This document shows, in pieces, positions 8,755-18,126 of a stretch of 18,245 nt of DNA. Position numbers and translations under genes: made by a program. The notes under the pieces are model-generated. The model worked only from the letters and a program-made list of their open reading frames with translations, made no database searches and was not told the DNA's origin. The stretch is from an uncultured Bacteroides sp. (lineage in GTDB: Bacteria; Bacteroidota; Bacteroidia; Bacteroidales; Bacteroidaceae): assembly GCA_900557355.1 (NCBI GenBank), contig USSR01000047.1, positions 1 to 18,245 on the forward strand. Reading direction: 5' to 3'. Each line of letters starts with the position of its first letter. The stretch's first letter is position 1.

Positions 8755-9987
8755 ATGACACATCAACTGATTAAATTAGTATCGGCTTTTTTCTTTTCTG
8801 TTATGGCAATTTCTGCTGTACAAGGGCAAAATGCTTCCCAGAGTGATAGAGAATATTGGGTACATACGCTATTAAAGATAGCAGATCCGGTTTTGAGTAA
8901 TTTGAGTAAGGACCAGTTAAGAAAGAATATTCCAGTTGGACGTTCTTCATCTGCGAAAGCTAGTAGCAGGGAGTTTGTTACACATATGGAGTCGGTGGGA
9001 CGAACAATAGCAGGAATAGCACCATGGTTAGAATTGGGGCCAGATAAAACTGCAGAAGGAAAGTTGCGTGATAAATATATTAAAATGGTCTGTAAGGGGT
9101 TGAAGAATTCTGTAGATCCTCATGCTGATGATTATTTTAATAGTACAGCCACACGGCAGATCTTGGTGAATAGTGCCTTTTTGATACAAGGATTGTTACA
9201 GGCACCCACTCAGTTATGGGGAAATCTTGATGATAAGACTCAACAACGTTTAATAGAACAATGGAAATCGACACGTACAATGAAGCCGGGAAATAATAAT
9301 TGGCTATTGTTTTCTGCGATGGTGGAATGTGGGTTGAAAAGTTTCGGTAATGAATGGAATTTTGAAGTAATAGAGAAGGCTATTTCATCACATGAACAAT
9401 GGTATAAAGGAGACGGAGTTTATGGAGATGGGGAGAATTTTCATTTGGATTATTACAATAGTTATGTCATTCATCCTATGTTGTTACAGGTTTTAAAGGT
9501 TGTAGTGAAATATGATTCATCTTATCAGATACTTTTAGACAAAGAGTGGAAACGTTTCGTCAGATATGCGGAAATTCAGGAACGCATGATTGCACCGGAT
9601 GGAAGTTATCCGGTATTGGGACGTTCAGTAAGTTATCGTTCGGCAGCTTTTCAAGTTTTGGGAGCCAGTGCATTATTCCATCAACTTCCATCAAGTTTAA
9701 AAGCAGGTCAAGTACGGGGGGCAATGACTGCTATGCTGAAGCGTTTATTTGAACAGCCGGGTACCTTTGATAAAAATGGTTGGTTAACGATTGGAGTGTG
9801 TGGTGAACAGCCGGAATTAGGGGATTCTTATTTATCAACTCCTTGTGTCTATCTCTGTTCTTTAGGTTTCCTACCTTTAGGTTTACCGGCAGATGATGTT
9901 TTCTGGACAGCTCCTCTTTCCCCGTGGACCAGCATTAAAGCCTTTTCCGGGGAAGAATTTCCCATTGATAAATTTATGAAACCATAA
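8755..9987 (+). CDS. Exported DUF2264 protein, first of a tandem pair
   Basis: This 410-residue protein belongs to the DUF2264 family, predicted (alpha/alpha)-barrel proteins common in Bacteroides glycan loci. As I recall, some members are beta-glucuronidases placed in CAZy family GH154; activity here is inferred. A signal peptide ends near residue 24 (AVQGQ). Motifs shared with the next gene are APWLELGPD (89-97), WYKGDGVYGDG (216-226), DYYNSYVIHPMLL (232-244), QERMIAPDGSYPVLGRS (275-291) and NGWLTIG (341-347). The acidic residues in GDGVYGDG and the H/D of FHLDYYNSY are candidate active-site positions. One oddity is STPCVYLC (361-368), where the paralogue has STGSLYLC, so the two may differ in substrate. 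It is the first gene after the predicted promoter, and the next gene follows after 18 bases. Family assignment is firm, reaction tentative. Confidence 0.88.
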   Translation: MTHQLIKLVSAFFFSVMAISAVQGQNASQSDREYWVHTLLKIADPVLSNLSKDQLRKNIPVGRSSSAKASSREFVTHMESVGRTIAGIAPWLELGPDKTAEGKLRDKYIKMVCKGLKNSVDPHADDYFNSTATRQILVNSAFLIQGLLQAPTQLWGNLDDKTQQRLIEQWKSTRTMKPGNNNWLLFSAMVECGLKSFGNEWNFEVIEKAISSHEQWYKGDGVYGDGENFHLDYYNSYVIHPMLLQVLKVVVKYDSSYQILLDKEWKRFVRYAEIQERMIAPDGSYPVLGRSVSYRSAAFQVLGASALFHQLPSSLKAGQVRGAMTAMLKRLFEQPGTFDKNGWLTIGVCGEQPELGDSYLSTPCVYLCSLGFLPLGLPADDVFWTAPLSPWTSIKAFSGEEFPIDKFMKP

Positions 9988-10005
9988 TCAATATACTATA
10001 GAATC

Positions 10006-11232
10006 ATGAAAAAGAATATTTTTACCTGTACATTGTTCTTATTAATAAGTTTATGTGGTTATTCACAAAATCCATCAGGTTTGGAGGATCGTGCTTATTG
10101 GGTTACTGTATTGACAAAAATAGCGGACCCGGTATTAGAAAATATGAGTAAGGGGGAACTGAAGAAGAATATGCCGGTAGAAACTATATCCGGTGCATTG
10201 AATCCTCCCAATACGCGTACTACTCATTTAGAAGCTTTGGGACGTTTGTTAGTTGGTATGGCTCCCTGGCTGGAACTTGGCCCTGATGAAACAGAAGAGG
10301 GAAGATTGAGAAGTAAATATATACGTCTGATGCTTCTCTCCATAGATAATGGTTTCAATCCCGAGTCTCCTGATTATTTAAATTTTGTGGTGACACGACA
10401 ACCGTTGGTGGACGCTGCTTTCTTCTGTCAGGGGATATTACGTGCTCCTAAACAAATTTGGGGGAATCTTTCGGACAAGACTCGACAGAATGTATTGAAT
10501 GCATTGCAGCAGATACGTAAGATAAAACCGATAGAGAGCAATTGGTTATTATTTTCAGCCATGGTAGAAGCTACTTTACTGGAATTGACAGGAGAATGTA
10601 ATATGGAACCTGTTAACTATGCCATTATGCGTTTCAAGGACTGGTATAAAGGTGATGGATGGTATGGAGATGGGGTAGATTTACATATGGATTATTATAA
10701 TAGCTATGTGATCCATCCTATGTTATTGGATGTGCTGGAAGTAATGCAAAAGTATGCAAAAGGTGAAGATGAATTTTATCAGTTGGAGAAAAAGCGCTTT
10801 TCCAGATATGCAGAACAACAAGAAAGAATGATTTCTCCGGATGGAGCTTATCCGGTGATAGGCCGGTCAATAGCTTATAGGTTCGGGACGTTTCATGTAC
10901 TATCCCAAGCTGCATTGAAAGATTTGTTGCCGGTATCGGTTACAAAGGCACAGGTTAGATGTGCTCTGACAGCTGTTATAAAGAAACACATGTCGGTTAA
11001 AGGGAATTTTGATGCAGATGGATGGCTGACATTAGGATTTGCAGGTCATCAACCACAAATAGCTGAAAGATATATATCTACGGGAAGTCTCTATCTGTGT
11101 ACAGCAGCTTTTGCGGCATTGGGGCTTTCTACTATTGATGAATTTTGGAATACTTCGTATGCCGAATGGACTGGAAAGAAGATATGGTGTGGAAATCCAG
11201 ATGTGAAACTCGATAAAGCTATAAAACCATGA
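10006..11232 (+). CDS. Exported DUF2264 protein, second of a tandem pair
   Basis: This 408-residue paralogue aligns along its whole length with the preceding gene. A signal peptide (1-21, ending LCGYSQ) predicts export to the periplasm or beyond. Conserved blocks are HLEALGR (74-80), APWLELGPDE (86-95), NWLLFSAMVE (179-188), WYKGDGWYGDG (213-223), DYYNSYVIHPMLL (229-241), QERMISPDGAYPVIGRS (272-288) and DGWLTLGF (338-345), then ISTGSLYLC (357-365), which appears to be the commoner form of this motif. Some DUF2264 proteins are thought to be beta-glucuronidases (GH154, from memory), so removal of a uronic acid from a glycan or oligosaccharide is a reasonable guess. Its TGA stop overlaps the next ATG in ATGA (11229-11232), implying translational coupling to the lyase-like gene. 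The copy probably arose by tandem duplication, but similarity is only moderate, so it is not recent. Confidence 0.88.
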   Translation: MKKNIFTCTLFLLISLCGYSQNPSGLEDRAYWVTVLTKIADPVLENMSKGELKKNMPVETISGALNPPNTRTTHLEALGRLLVGMAPWLELGPDETEEGRLRSKYIRLMLLSIDNGFNPESPDYLNFVVTRQPLVDAAFFCQGILRAPKQIWGNLSDKTRQNVLNALQQIRKIKPIESNWLLFSAMVEATLLELTGECNMEPVNYAIMRFKDWYKGDGWYGDGVDLHMDYYNSYVIHPMLLDVLEVMQKYAKGEDEFYQLEKKRFSRYAEQQERMISPDGAYPVIGRSIAYRFGTFHVLSQAALKDLLPVSVTKAQVRCALTAVIKKHMSVKGNFDADGWLTLGFAGHQPQIAERYISTGSLYLCTAAFAALGLSTIDEFWNTSYAEWTGKKIWCGNPDVKLDKAIKP

Positions 11233-13214
11233 AAACGGAGCTTGTACATAAAGTCATTTGGGTCAGTTTATGTCTTTTGATATTCGTGTCGAAGGTGGAT
11301 GCTGGTTCATTAAGAGATATAAATAATATATTATTGGCTGAACAAAATATTCGGGAAGATAATCCTCAATTAGGGCAGTTGGTAGAAACTTTTTTGAAGA
11401 ACCAGAAGCGAGTAGTTGATTTTCAATCATCAGGATTAGATAATAATGAATATTTGAGATTGATAGAATGTCAGGTTCGTGCATTTGCGTCTTGTCAGGA
11501 TAAAGTGACGGGAGCAATTATTGATCCGGTCTATAAAATCGAATGGCAATACTCGACTCCTTGCTATGCTCTGTCTATAGGTTTACTGGCTCAAACGGGA
11601 TACTTGAAAGATGATGCTTTGGTAAAGAGTGGAATAAAGGCTTTGGATTGTTCAGTGAGTGAGATGCATGAGAACAGGTGTGCCCATCACCATGGTGAAT
11701 TCTTTATTCAGCCTATTATGCTGGCGATGGATCTTTATAAAGGATTGGTTTCTGAAGCACAAATGATTGTCTGGCACGAAAAAATGGCTGAAATTGATCC
11801 GTATGTGCTATATCGGGATAACTTGAAGCGTAAGAAAATCTGTTATAATCACAATGTTGTAGCTTTAGCCGGTGAATATTTACGGTTAAAAAAAGGGATT
11901 AACGATCACAAAGATTTCTTTCATATTCATCTGGAACACCAGCAGCAATATATGTCTGAGTTTGGCTTGTATATAGATAATAAGACTAATCCGCCAATGG
12001 TGTATGATGAGTTTACGAGGCAGTTTATGGCTTCTATTTTGGCGGAAGGATATAACGGAACATTTTTTGATTTTTATTCCCGCAAATTATGTTTGGGAGC
12101 ATGGACTTCTCTTTTCATGCAATCGCCTTATGGAGAGGTGCCGACAGGCGGTAGAAGTGCTCAACATATCTGGAATGAAGCAGCGGCAGCTGTGACTTAT
12201 GAGATTTACGCTTCACAATATGCAGCTTTAGGAAAAAAGCAGGAAGCAGGCGCCTTTAAACGAGCTGCGCATTTAGCACTTAGGAGCATCGGAAGATGGA
12301 TAAGAGAAGATGGAAGTGGATTTATTGTGAAAAACCGTTTTCCTATCGAAGTGATGCATGGATATGAAAGTTATTCAGCGCAATCACAGTATAATCTGTT
12401 GGCATGCTGGCTAATGTGCGTTGCCTATTTATATGCTGATAATTCTATTAAAGAATCTCCGTCTCCGTCTGATATCGGTGGATATGTTTTGGTTATGAAA
12501 GACGTGTTCCATAAGGTTTTTGCTAATTCTGGTGGAAACTATGTTGAGTATGAGCTCAGTGGAGATCCTCGTTATAATGCAACAGGACCCATCAGGATAC
12601 ATCTGAAGAATTCAAATCCACAGTTAGGTCCTTCGGATGGAATTCCCCATAAATGGGATAACAAGAAGAAGCAGGATTTAGGTGGAGAATTGTATGCAGT
12701 TGGACCTGAATGGCATGATGCTGCGGGTGGAGTATATCGCTTAGCGGAATATACTAACATATTATTTCCGGATACATCTTACTTTTCTGCATACAAAGGC
12801 AGTAAGCTTCCTGAAATAGATGTGAGGAATGTTAGACAATCTGTAGACGGAGTTGCATTTGAAGTCGTTTATACTGGTAGATTTGATGGAGTTACTCAGA
12901 TTTCGCAACGTGTTTATATTGATCATACCGGAATTACTGTGCGTGATATTCTGAAGGGGAATGTGAAAAAGGTGCGGGCATGTTACCCCATGTTAATAGA
13001 TGATGGTATGGAAGAAACTAAAATTGATTTTCAAGATGGGAAAGTGATATTGCAGTCTCGTGATGGTCAAATTTGCTTTCAGGCCATATCACCTCCAAAT
13101 GCTACTATACAGAGGAAGCGAAAACGAATTCCCTATAGAAATGGATATGCGGATATTGCATATTTTGAATCTGACAAGAATGTGATACAGTATAAAATAA
13201 CCACAGAGTTTTAG
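11229..13214 (+). CDS. Exported polysaccharide-lyase-like protein, family not certain
   Basis: I do not recognise this 661-residue protein with certainty. It has a signal peptide (1-25, ending SKVDAG), a largely alpha-helical region (about 30-410) and a beta-rich C-terminal part (about 415-661), the layout of (alpha/alpha)-toroid plus beta-sandwich polysaccharide lyases. Likely functional blocks are NRCAHHHGEFF (149-159), YNHNVVALAGEYLR (206-219), YDEFTRQFMA (259-268) and GEVPTGGRSAQHIWNEAA (302-319). His and Tyr residues in such blocks commonly act in lyase beta-elimination. The partner DUF2264 genes recall arabinogalactan loci in which a rhamnose-glucuronate lyase (PL27) works with a glucuronidase, so PL27 or a relative is my leading guess; a heparinase II/III-like or new family is equally open. 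It overlaps the previous gene by four bases and is followed after 26 bases by the SusC-like gene. Substrate is unknown. Confidence 0.6.
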   Translation: MKTELVHKVIWVSLCLLIFVSKVDAGSLRDINNILLAEQNIREDNPQLGQLVETFLKNQKRVVDFQSSGLDNNEYLRLIECQVRAFASCQDKVTGAIIDPVYKIEWQYSTPCYALSIGLLAQTGYLKDDALVKSGIKALDCSVSEMHENRCAHHHGEFFIQPIMLAMDLYKGLVSEAQMIVWHEKMAEIDPYVLYRDNLKRKKICYNHNVVALAGEYLRLKKGINDHKDFFHIHLEHQQQYMSEFGLYIDNKTNPPMVYDEFTRQFMASILAEGYNGTFFDFYSRKLCLGAWTSLFMQSPYGEVPTGGRSAQHIWNEAAAAVTYEIYASQYAALGKKQEAGAFKRAAHLALRSIGRWIREDGSGFIVKNRFPIEVMHGYESYSAQSQYNLLACWLMCVAYLYADNSIKESPSPSDIGGYVLVMKDVFHKVFANSGGNYVEYELSGDPRYNATGPIRIHLKNSNPQLGPSDGIPHKWDNKKKQDLGGELYAVGPEWHDAAGGVYRLAEYTNILFPDTSYFSAYKGSKLPEIDVRNVRQSVDGVAFEVVYTGRFDGVTQISQRVYIDHTGITVRDILKGNVKKVRACYPMLIDDGMEETKIDFQDGKVILQSRDGQICFQAISPPNATIQRKRKRIPYRNGYADIAYFESDKNVIQYKITTEF

Positions 13215-13240
13215 TATTAACCATTTAAATATTAATAACT

Positions 13241-16200
13241 ATGCATGAGAAACATAAAATATTTATGAAATTGTGCCTGTTTTTTAGCTTAATCAGCTGG
13301 TCAACAGGTGTCTATGCACAAGGTTTTGTAGTTACCGGAAAAGTAACGTCCAGTGGCGAAAGCGTCATAGGAGCAACTGTGCAAGTGAAAGGGAAAATAA
13401 CTGGTACTATCACTGATATTGATGGTAATTATCGGTTAACATTGGAAAATTCCAAAGAGACTCTCGTTTTTTCATTTATTGGTTATCAGTCTAAAGAGGT
13501 TACGGTTAATGGAAAGAATGTGATTAACGTGGAACTGGAAGAAGATGTCGCTCAATTGGAAGAGGTTGTTGTTGTTGGTTATGGAACGATGAGAAAAAAA
13601 AATCTCACTGGAGCAATAACCCGTATCTCTACAGAAAATACGACGCAGTCGGTAACTAGTGTAGCTGAAATGCTGCGTGGTACGGTGGCAGGATTTTCTG
13701 CAGGGTTCGGAACTTCTGCCAAAGGGGGTGGTTCTATGCTGATTCGTGGTGAGAAATCCATTAATGCCAGTAATTCTCCTCTGATTGTATTGGACGGAGT
13801 TATCTTTAATGGCGATTTGGTGGATATCAATCCCAGTGATATTGAAACGATTGATATTTTGAAAGATGGTAGTTCTGCAGCTGTTTACGGATCACGTGCG
13901 GCTTCGGGGGTGGTCGTCATATCAACAAAACAAGGTAATGAAGGAAAGCCGGTCATCAATTTTGATATGAAGATAGGCATGCAGAATTTGACTCGTAATC
14001 AGCGTCCTTTTAATGGGCAGGAATATATGGTTATGAGAAGGGATGAAAAAATCCGGAGCAATCCATCTCGTCCTTTGGGATACTTCCACAATCCGGACAA
14101 TTTGCCGCAAGGAATTGATCTGAATACCTGGTTATCGTATACAGGGGCTTCGGCAGATTCAAATCTGGCAGAGATTTGGTTGAATCGTTTGGCCTTTTCT
14201 ACTACAGAAATAGATAATTATCTGGCAGGTAGAGAGACGGATTGGTATGATGCTTCTTTTCAAAACGCTTTGCGTCAGGATTACAATGTAAGTATTTCTG
14301 GAAAGAATGACAGAGTTTCTTACTATTGGTCATTAGGAAGCATTAATAATCAAGGTATTGTAGTAGGAGACCAATATAAGACTATCCGTTCGCGTTTAAA
14401 TTTGAAAGTAAATGTTACAGATTGGCTTCAGGTCGGCTTGCAAGCACATTATGCCACTCGTAATGAAAGTGTAGATGAAGTTGATTGGGAAGAAGCTATT
14501 CAAGCTAGTCCTTGGGGCAGCAAATATGAAGAGAATGGTTCTTTGAAGTTCTATCCTAATGACGATAACATGAGTACGAATCCTTTCGCTAATTATGAAC
14601 AGCGTGATCGTTTCAATGTGACTCAGACATTCAATGCTACATTGAATGCAAAGATTACATTGCCATGGGGATTTGTTTATGAAATGAGCTATTCGGACTA
14701 TAACAATTGGCAAAAGAATCATTATTTTGATCCATCTACCAGTATGGCTGGTGAAAAGTATAAGGGGCATGCCGTACGGCGTAATAATAGCGCACATTCC
14801 TGGATGCTTGACAATATTTTGAGGTGGAACCATACATTCAATAAAATTCATAAGCTTGATTTGACTCTATTGTTTAATCTTGAAAAAAATGAAACTTGGT
14901 CTGATAAAGCAGAAAATTCCAATCTTACTCCTTCTGAGGTGCTGGGCTGGCATGCTGTTGCAAATGGTACGAATCCGGTTGTAGGGAGTGATGATACAGT
15001 GGATACGGGAAATGCTATGATGGCAAGACTGAACTATAATTTAATGGATCGCTATTTGTTTACTGCTTCTTTCCGACGTGATGGTTATTCGGCTTTTGGT
15101 TCTAATAATCCATATGCTAATTTTCCTGCATTTGCATTTGGTTGGAGAATGAATGAGGAAAACTTCATGAAAGCGATTTCGTGGATTGATAATTTGAAAC
15201 TTCGTTTATCTTGGGGTATCAATGGAAACCGGAGCATCGGACGTTATGCTGCTTTGGCAAATTTGGATTCGGAGAAATATCTGCATAACGGAAGTACAGT
15301 TATTGGGATTTATGCCACTCGTCTTCCCAATGAAAACCTGAAATGGGAGAAGACTGAAGCATATAATATAGGTTTTGACTTTGCAATTCTGGGTAATCGT
15401 TTGAATGGAACAGTGGAGGCTTATTATATGTCTACAAAAGATTTGCTGTTAACCCGCTCTTTGCCGGATATTATTGGTTTTTCCGGAGTAACAACTAATT
15501 TGGGAGAAGTTCGTAATAAGGGTTTTGAACTGTCCTTAAATTCAGTTAATATCGATCATAAGAATTTCAGATGGTCTTCTTCTTTCATTGCTTCTCTTAA
15601 CCGGAATGAAATTGCCCATCTGTATGGTGAAATGGTAGATGTGCTGGATAAAGATGGAAATGTAATAGGACAGAGAGAAGATGATGATATTCAGAATGGA
15701 TGGTATATTGGACATGCTTTAGATGAAATTTATGATTATAAAATTTTGGGAGTATGGCAAGAGAATGAACGTGAAGATGCTGCCAAGTATGGTAAAGAGC
15801 CGGGTGATTTTAAAATATGGGATGTAAATAATGACGGAGAATATCTTCCGGAAGATGATAAAGTATTTCAAGGATATAAGCGTCCTCGTTTTTCATTCGG
15901 TATTGGTAATACGATGGAGTTCTTTAAATGCGTGGACTTTTCATTCTTTATTCGCTCAGATCTTGGACATAAGTCTTCTAATAGTCATTATTCTCATCCA
16001 ACAGATTATTATTATGACCGCGTAAATGCTTATAAATATGATTATTGGACTCCGGAGAATCCTACCAATGAATTTGCACGCTTAGGTTCGAATACAAAAT
16101 CTCCGTCATTCAATGTTTATAAAAACCGTTCGTATGTACGTTTGCAAGAAGTTTCGTTAGCTTATAGAATACCTAATAAGATATCTTCTAAATGGAGCGT

Positions 16201-16327
16201 CTCTAATGCTCGTGTTTATATAAACGTTTCTAATCCTTTATTGATAACAGGATGGAATTATTGGGATCCGGAATCCTTATCTCCGGCACCGCGTACGTTT
16301 ACTTTTGGTATTAATTTCTCATTATAA
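13241..16327 (+). CDS. SusC-like TonB-dependent outer-membrane transporter
   Basis: This 1028-residue protein is the SusC-type transporter of the locus, importing glycan fragments across the outer membrane with TonB energy and capped by the SusD partner. Order: signal peptide (1-27, ending GVYAQ); carboxypeptidase-regulatory-like domain (about 29-100, VTGKVTSSGESVIGATVQVKG-type fold); the SusC signature EEVVVVGYGT (107-116); plug domain (about 120-230, with LIVLDGVIFNGD, DIETIDILKDGSSAAVYGSRA and GVVVISTK); then the 22-strand barrel to the C-terminal TFGINFSL. There is no extra N-terminal secretin/TonB short domain, so no sign of anti-sigma signalling; control should come from the hybrid regulator. 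The start at 13241 gives MHEKHKIFMK; an internal ATG at 13265 would give a shorter but workable signal peptide. Length and motifs are normal for the family. Confidence 0.97.
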   Translation: MHEKHKIFMKLCLFFSLISWSTGVYAQGFVVTGKVTSSGESVIGATVQVKGKITGTITDIDGNYRLTLENSKETLVFSFIGYQSKEVTVNGKNVINVELEEDVAQLEEVVVVGYGTMRKKNLTGAITRISTENTTQSVTSVAEMLRGTVAGFSAGFGTSAKGGGSMLIRGEKSINASNSPLIVLDGVIFNGDLVDINPSDIETIDILKDGSSAAVYGSRAASGVVVISTKQGNEGKPVINFDMKIGMQNLTRNQRPFNGQEYMVMRRDEKIRSNPSRPLGYFHNPDNLPQGIDLNTWLSYTGASADSNLAEIWLNRLAFSTTEIDNYLAGRETDWYDASFQNALRQDYNVSISGKNDRVSYYWSLGSINNQGIVVGDQYKTIRSRLNLKVNVTDWLQVGLQAHYATRNESVDEVDWEEAIQASPWGSKYEENGSLKFYPNDDNMSTNPFANYEQRDRFNVTQTFNATLNAKITLPWGFVYEMSYSDYNNWQKNHYFDPSTSMAGEKYKGHAVRRNNSAHSWMLDNILRWNHTFNKIHKLDLTLLFNLEKNETWSDKAENSNLTPSEVLGWHAVANGTNPVVGSDDTVDTGNAMMARLNYNLMDRYLFTASFRRDGYSAFGSNNPYANFPAFAFGWRMNEENFMKAISWIDNLKLRLSWGINGNRSIGRYAALANLDSEKYLHNGSTVIGIYATRLPNENLKWEKTEAYNIGFDFAILGNRLNGTVEAYYMSTKDLLLTRSLPDIIGFSGVTTNLGEVRNKGFELSLNSVNIDHKNFRWSSSFIASLNRNEIAHLYGEMVDVLDKDGNVIGQREDDDIQNGWYIGHALDEIYDYKILGVWQENEREDAAKYGKEPGDFKIWDVNNDGEYLPEDDKVFQGYKRPRFSFGIGNTMEFFKCVDFSFFIRSDLGHKSSNSHYSHPTDYYYDRVNAYKYDYWTPENPTNEFARLGSNTKSPSFNVYKNRSYVRLQEVSLAYRIPNKISSKWSVSNARVYINVSNPLLITGWNYWDPESLSPAPRTFTFGINFSL

Positions 16328-16337
16328 AAGTATAGAT

Positions 16338-18110
16338 ATGAAAACACAAATAATATTAAGGAAGGTACATTATGCATTCTCTGCATTTTTGTGTACTGCA
16401 TGTTTGGTTTCTTGTAATGATTGGCTAAAGCCGGAACCTTTGTCATTCTATTCTCCTGAAAATACCTATGTGACGAAAGAAGGATTAGAGGGCGCTTTGG
16501 TGTCTTGTCGTGCAATGATACGTCCGGAGTTTATAGGCAATAATTCTTATGCCTGCACAGAGTTGATGACTTCTGATGTTGCTGTAGCTGGCAATATCGT
16601 TGCTCAAACTTTAAAAAACTTTGAAATTCAGCTAAAGCCGGGTGCTTATGGAGATTCTCAGATTGGTACTTTCTGGAGTAAAGGCTATAGTGCTATTCAG
16701 AAAGCAAATACAATAATATCTCGTGTACAGGCTGCGGATGAGATAACTGAAAATGATAAAAATACAATTCTGGCTGAAGGGTATTTTCATAGGTCTTATT
16801 GGTATTATAAACTGGTGAATCAGTTTGGAGATGTACCCTTTATTGATAAAGAAGTCACAACTCCTAAATTATATTTCTATTCGCATACACGTAGTAGTAT
16901 TTTGAAACGTTTACGAGAGGATATGATGTTTGCCACCCGCTATCTGCCGGAGAGTGCTCCTCATGGTGCTGTTTCCAAGGCAGCAGGAAATCATCTGCTG
17001 GCTAAAATATGTTTGGCATGTTGTGATTTTGACGGAGCTGTCGCTGCTACTACTGCTGTCATAGATCATAGTCAACATAAACTGATGGAAAAAAGATTCG
17101 GGGTCAATATATCGGATGCTCAATATAATATAATAAGTGATCTTTTTAATCGGGAGAATATCAATTCTTCTGAAAATCTGGAAGGCATCTTCCTGGTTGA
17201 GGATAAACGATTGACGGAAGGGGGAACCTCTACCGGGTCTTATCGGATGAGAGATCTTGTACCTTGCTGGTGGAATGCAAATACTAACAATGATCCGGAT
17301 GGTAAACGTGGCACAATGGATAAAGCGGCAGGGCAACCCCAAATAGGACAAGTGGGACGCGGAATCGGTAGAATCAGGACGACTAATTATTTTAACTATG
17401 AAATTTGGGACTCCAAAGAAGATTATCGCCATACAGCTCCGAATTGGTTGAATATGGAGGATATGGTCTATAATAATCCGGCATCTAAATATTATGGTCA
17501 ACCTTTACAAAAAAAGTATTGTGTAGATACTATCTATGCTTGGAGTCCGATGATGCATTACAAGACTTTTGTACCTGAAGATAATAAGCCTGATACTCCT
17601 CAGGGAGGATATACAGATTGGTATGTATTCCGTTTGGCCGAGACCTATTTACTGAGAGCAGAAGCTTATTATTGGAAAGGAAATATGGATGCAGCCATGA
17701 ATGATATTAATAAAATCCGGATGCGTGCTAATGCAAAAGAGCTAACGAACTCTCAGCAAGTAACTATTGAATATATACTGGATGAGCGTGCTAGAGAATT
17801 GTTTTTTGAAGAGCCTCGGAAGACGGAATTGACTCGTGTGGCTTTTATCATGGCAGAAAAGGGATTGAATGGGTATTCACTTAGCGATATTTCAGAGAAG
17901 AATTATTACTATGACCGAATGATGAGATATAATAACTTCTTCCGTGAAAAGATCAATCATAATGGCATCAATATTTATACCATTAAGCCTTATCATATAT
18001 TATGGCCTGTACCGGAGAATGCGATTGCTTCTAACTCCAGAGGTCGTATAAATCAGAATTTAGGATATCCGGGAGCCGATCAGAATGTACCGGCGCTTGA
18101 AGTTGAATAA
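16338..18110 (+). CDS. SusD-like glycan-binding outer-membrane lipoprotein
   Basis: This 590-residue protein pairs with the SusC-like transporter as the lid that captures glycan at the cell surface. I chose the ATG at 16338, ten bases after the susC stop, because it gives a proper lipoprotein signal: MKTQIILRKV, a hydrophobic core, then LVSC with acylated C26. An upstream ATG at 16305 in the same frame lies inside susC and would put the signal behind 11 extra residues. SusD/RagB features are the N-terminal NDWLKPEPLSFYSPENTY, the helical TPR motif AEGYFHRSYWYYKLVNQFGDVPF, and the C-terminal RLAETYLLRAEAYYWKG and LDERARELFFE blocks. Bound glycan cannot be predicted. It shares the operon, with the next gene 16 bases downstream. 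No frame problems or missing regions are seen. Confidence 0.97.
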   Translation: MKTQIILRKVHYAFSAFLCTACLVSCNDWLKPEPLSFYSPENTYVTKEGLEGALVSCRAMIRPEFIGNNSYACTELMTSDVAVAGNIVAQTLKNFEIQLKPGAYGDSQIGTFWSKGYSAIQKANTIISRVQAADEITENDKNTILAEGYFHRSYWYYKLVNQFGDVPFIDKEVTTPKLYFYSHTRSSILKRLREDMMFATRYLPESAPHGAVSKAAGNHLLAKICLACCDFDGAVAATTAVIDHSQHKLMEKRFGVNISDAQYNIISDLFNRENINSSENLEGIFLVEDKRLTEGGTSTGSYRMRDLVPCWWNANTNNDPDGKRGTMDKAAGQPQIGQVGRGIGRIRTTNYFNYEIWDSKEDYRHTAPNWLNMEDMVYNNPASKYYGQPLQKKYCVDTIYAWSPMMHYKTFVPEDNKPDTPQGGYTDWYVFRLAETYLLRAEAYYWKGNMDAAMNDINKIRMRANAKELTNSQQVTIEYILDERARELFFEEPRKTELTRVAFIMAEKGLNGYSLSDISEKNYYYDRMMRYNNFFREKINHNGINIYTIKPYHILWPVPENAIASNSRGRINQNLGYPGADQNVPALEVE

Positions 18111-18126
18111 TAAATTATTTAAAACC

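Noticed and set aside
14396..14851. 151-codon antisense frame inside the SusC-like gene
   Set aside because: It is the shadow of a strongly supported barrel coding region and has no recognisable domain or promoter.
16305..16337. Longer susD start at 16305
   Set aside because: It lies inside the end of susC and would place 11 residues before a good lipoprotein signal; ATG 16338 explains the signal and the spacing better.
16911..17501. 196-codon antisense frame inside the SusD-like gene
   Set aside because: It lies fully opposite a clear SusD coding region and shows no domain features.
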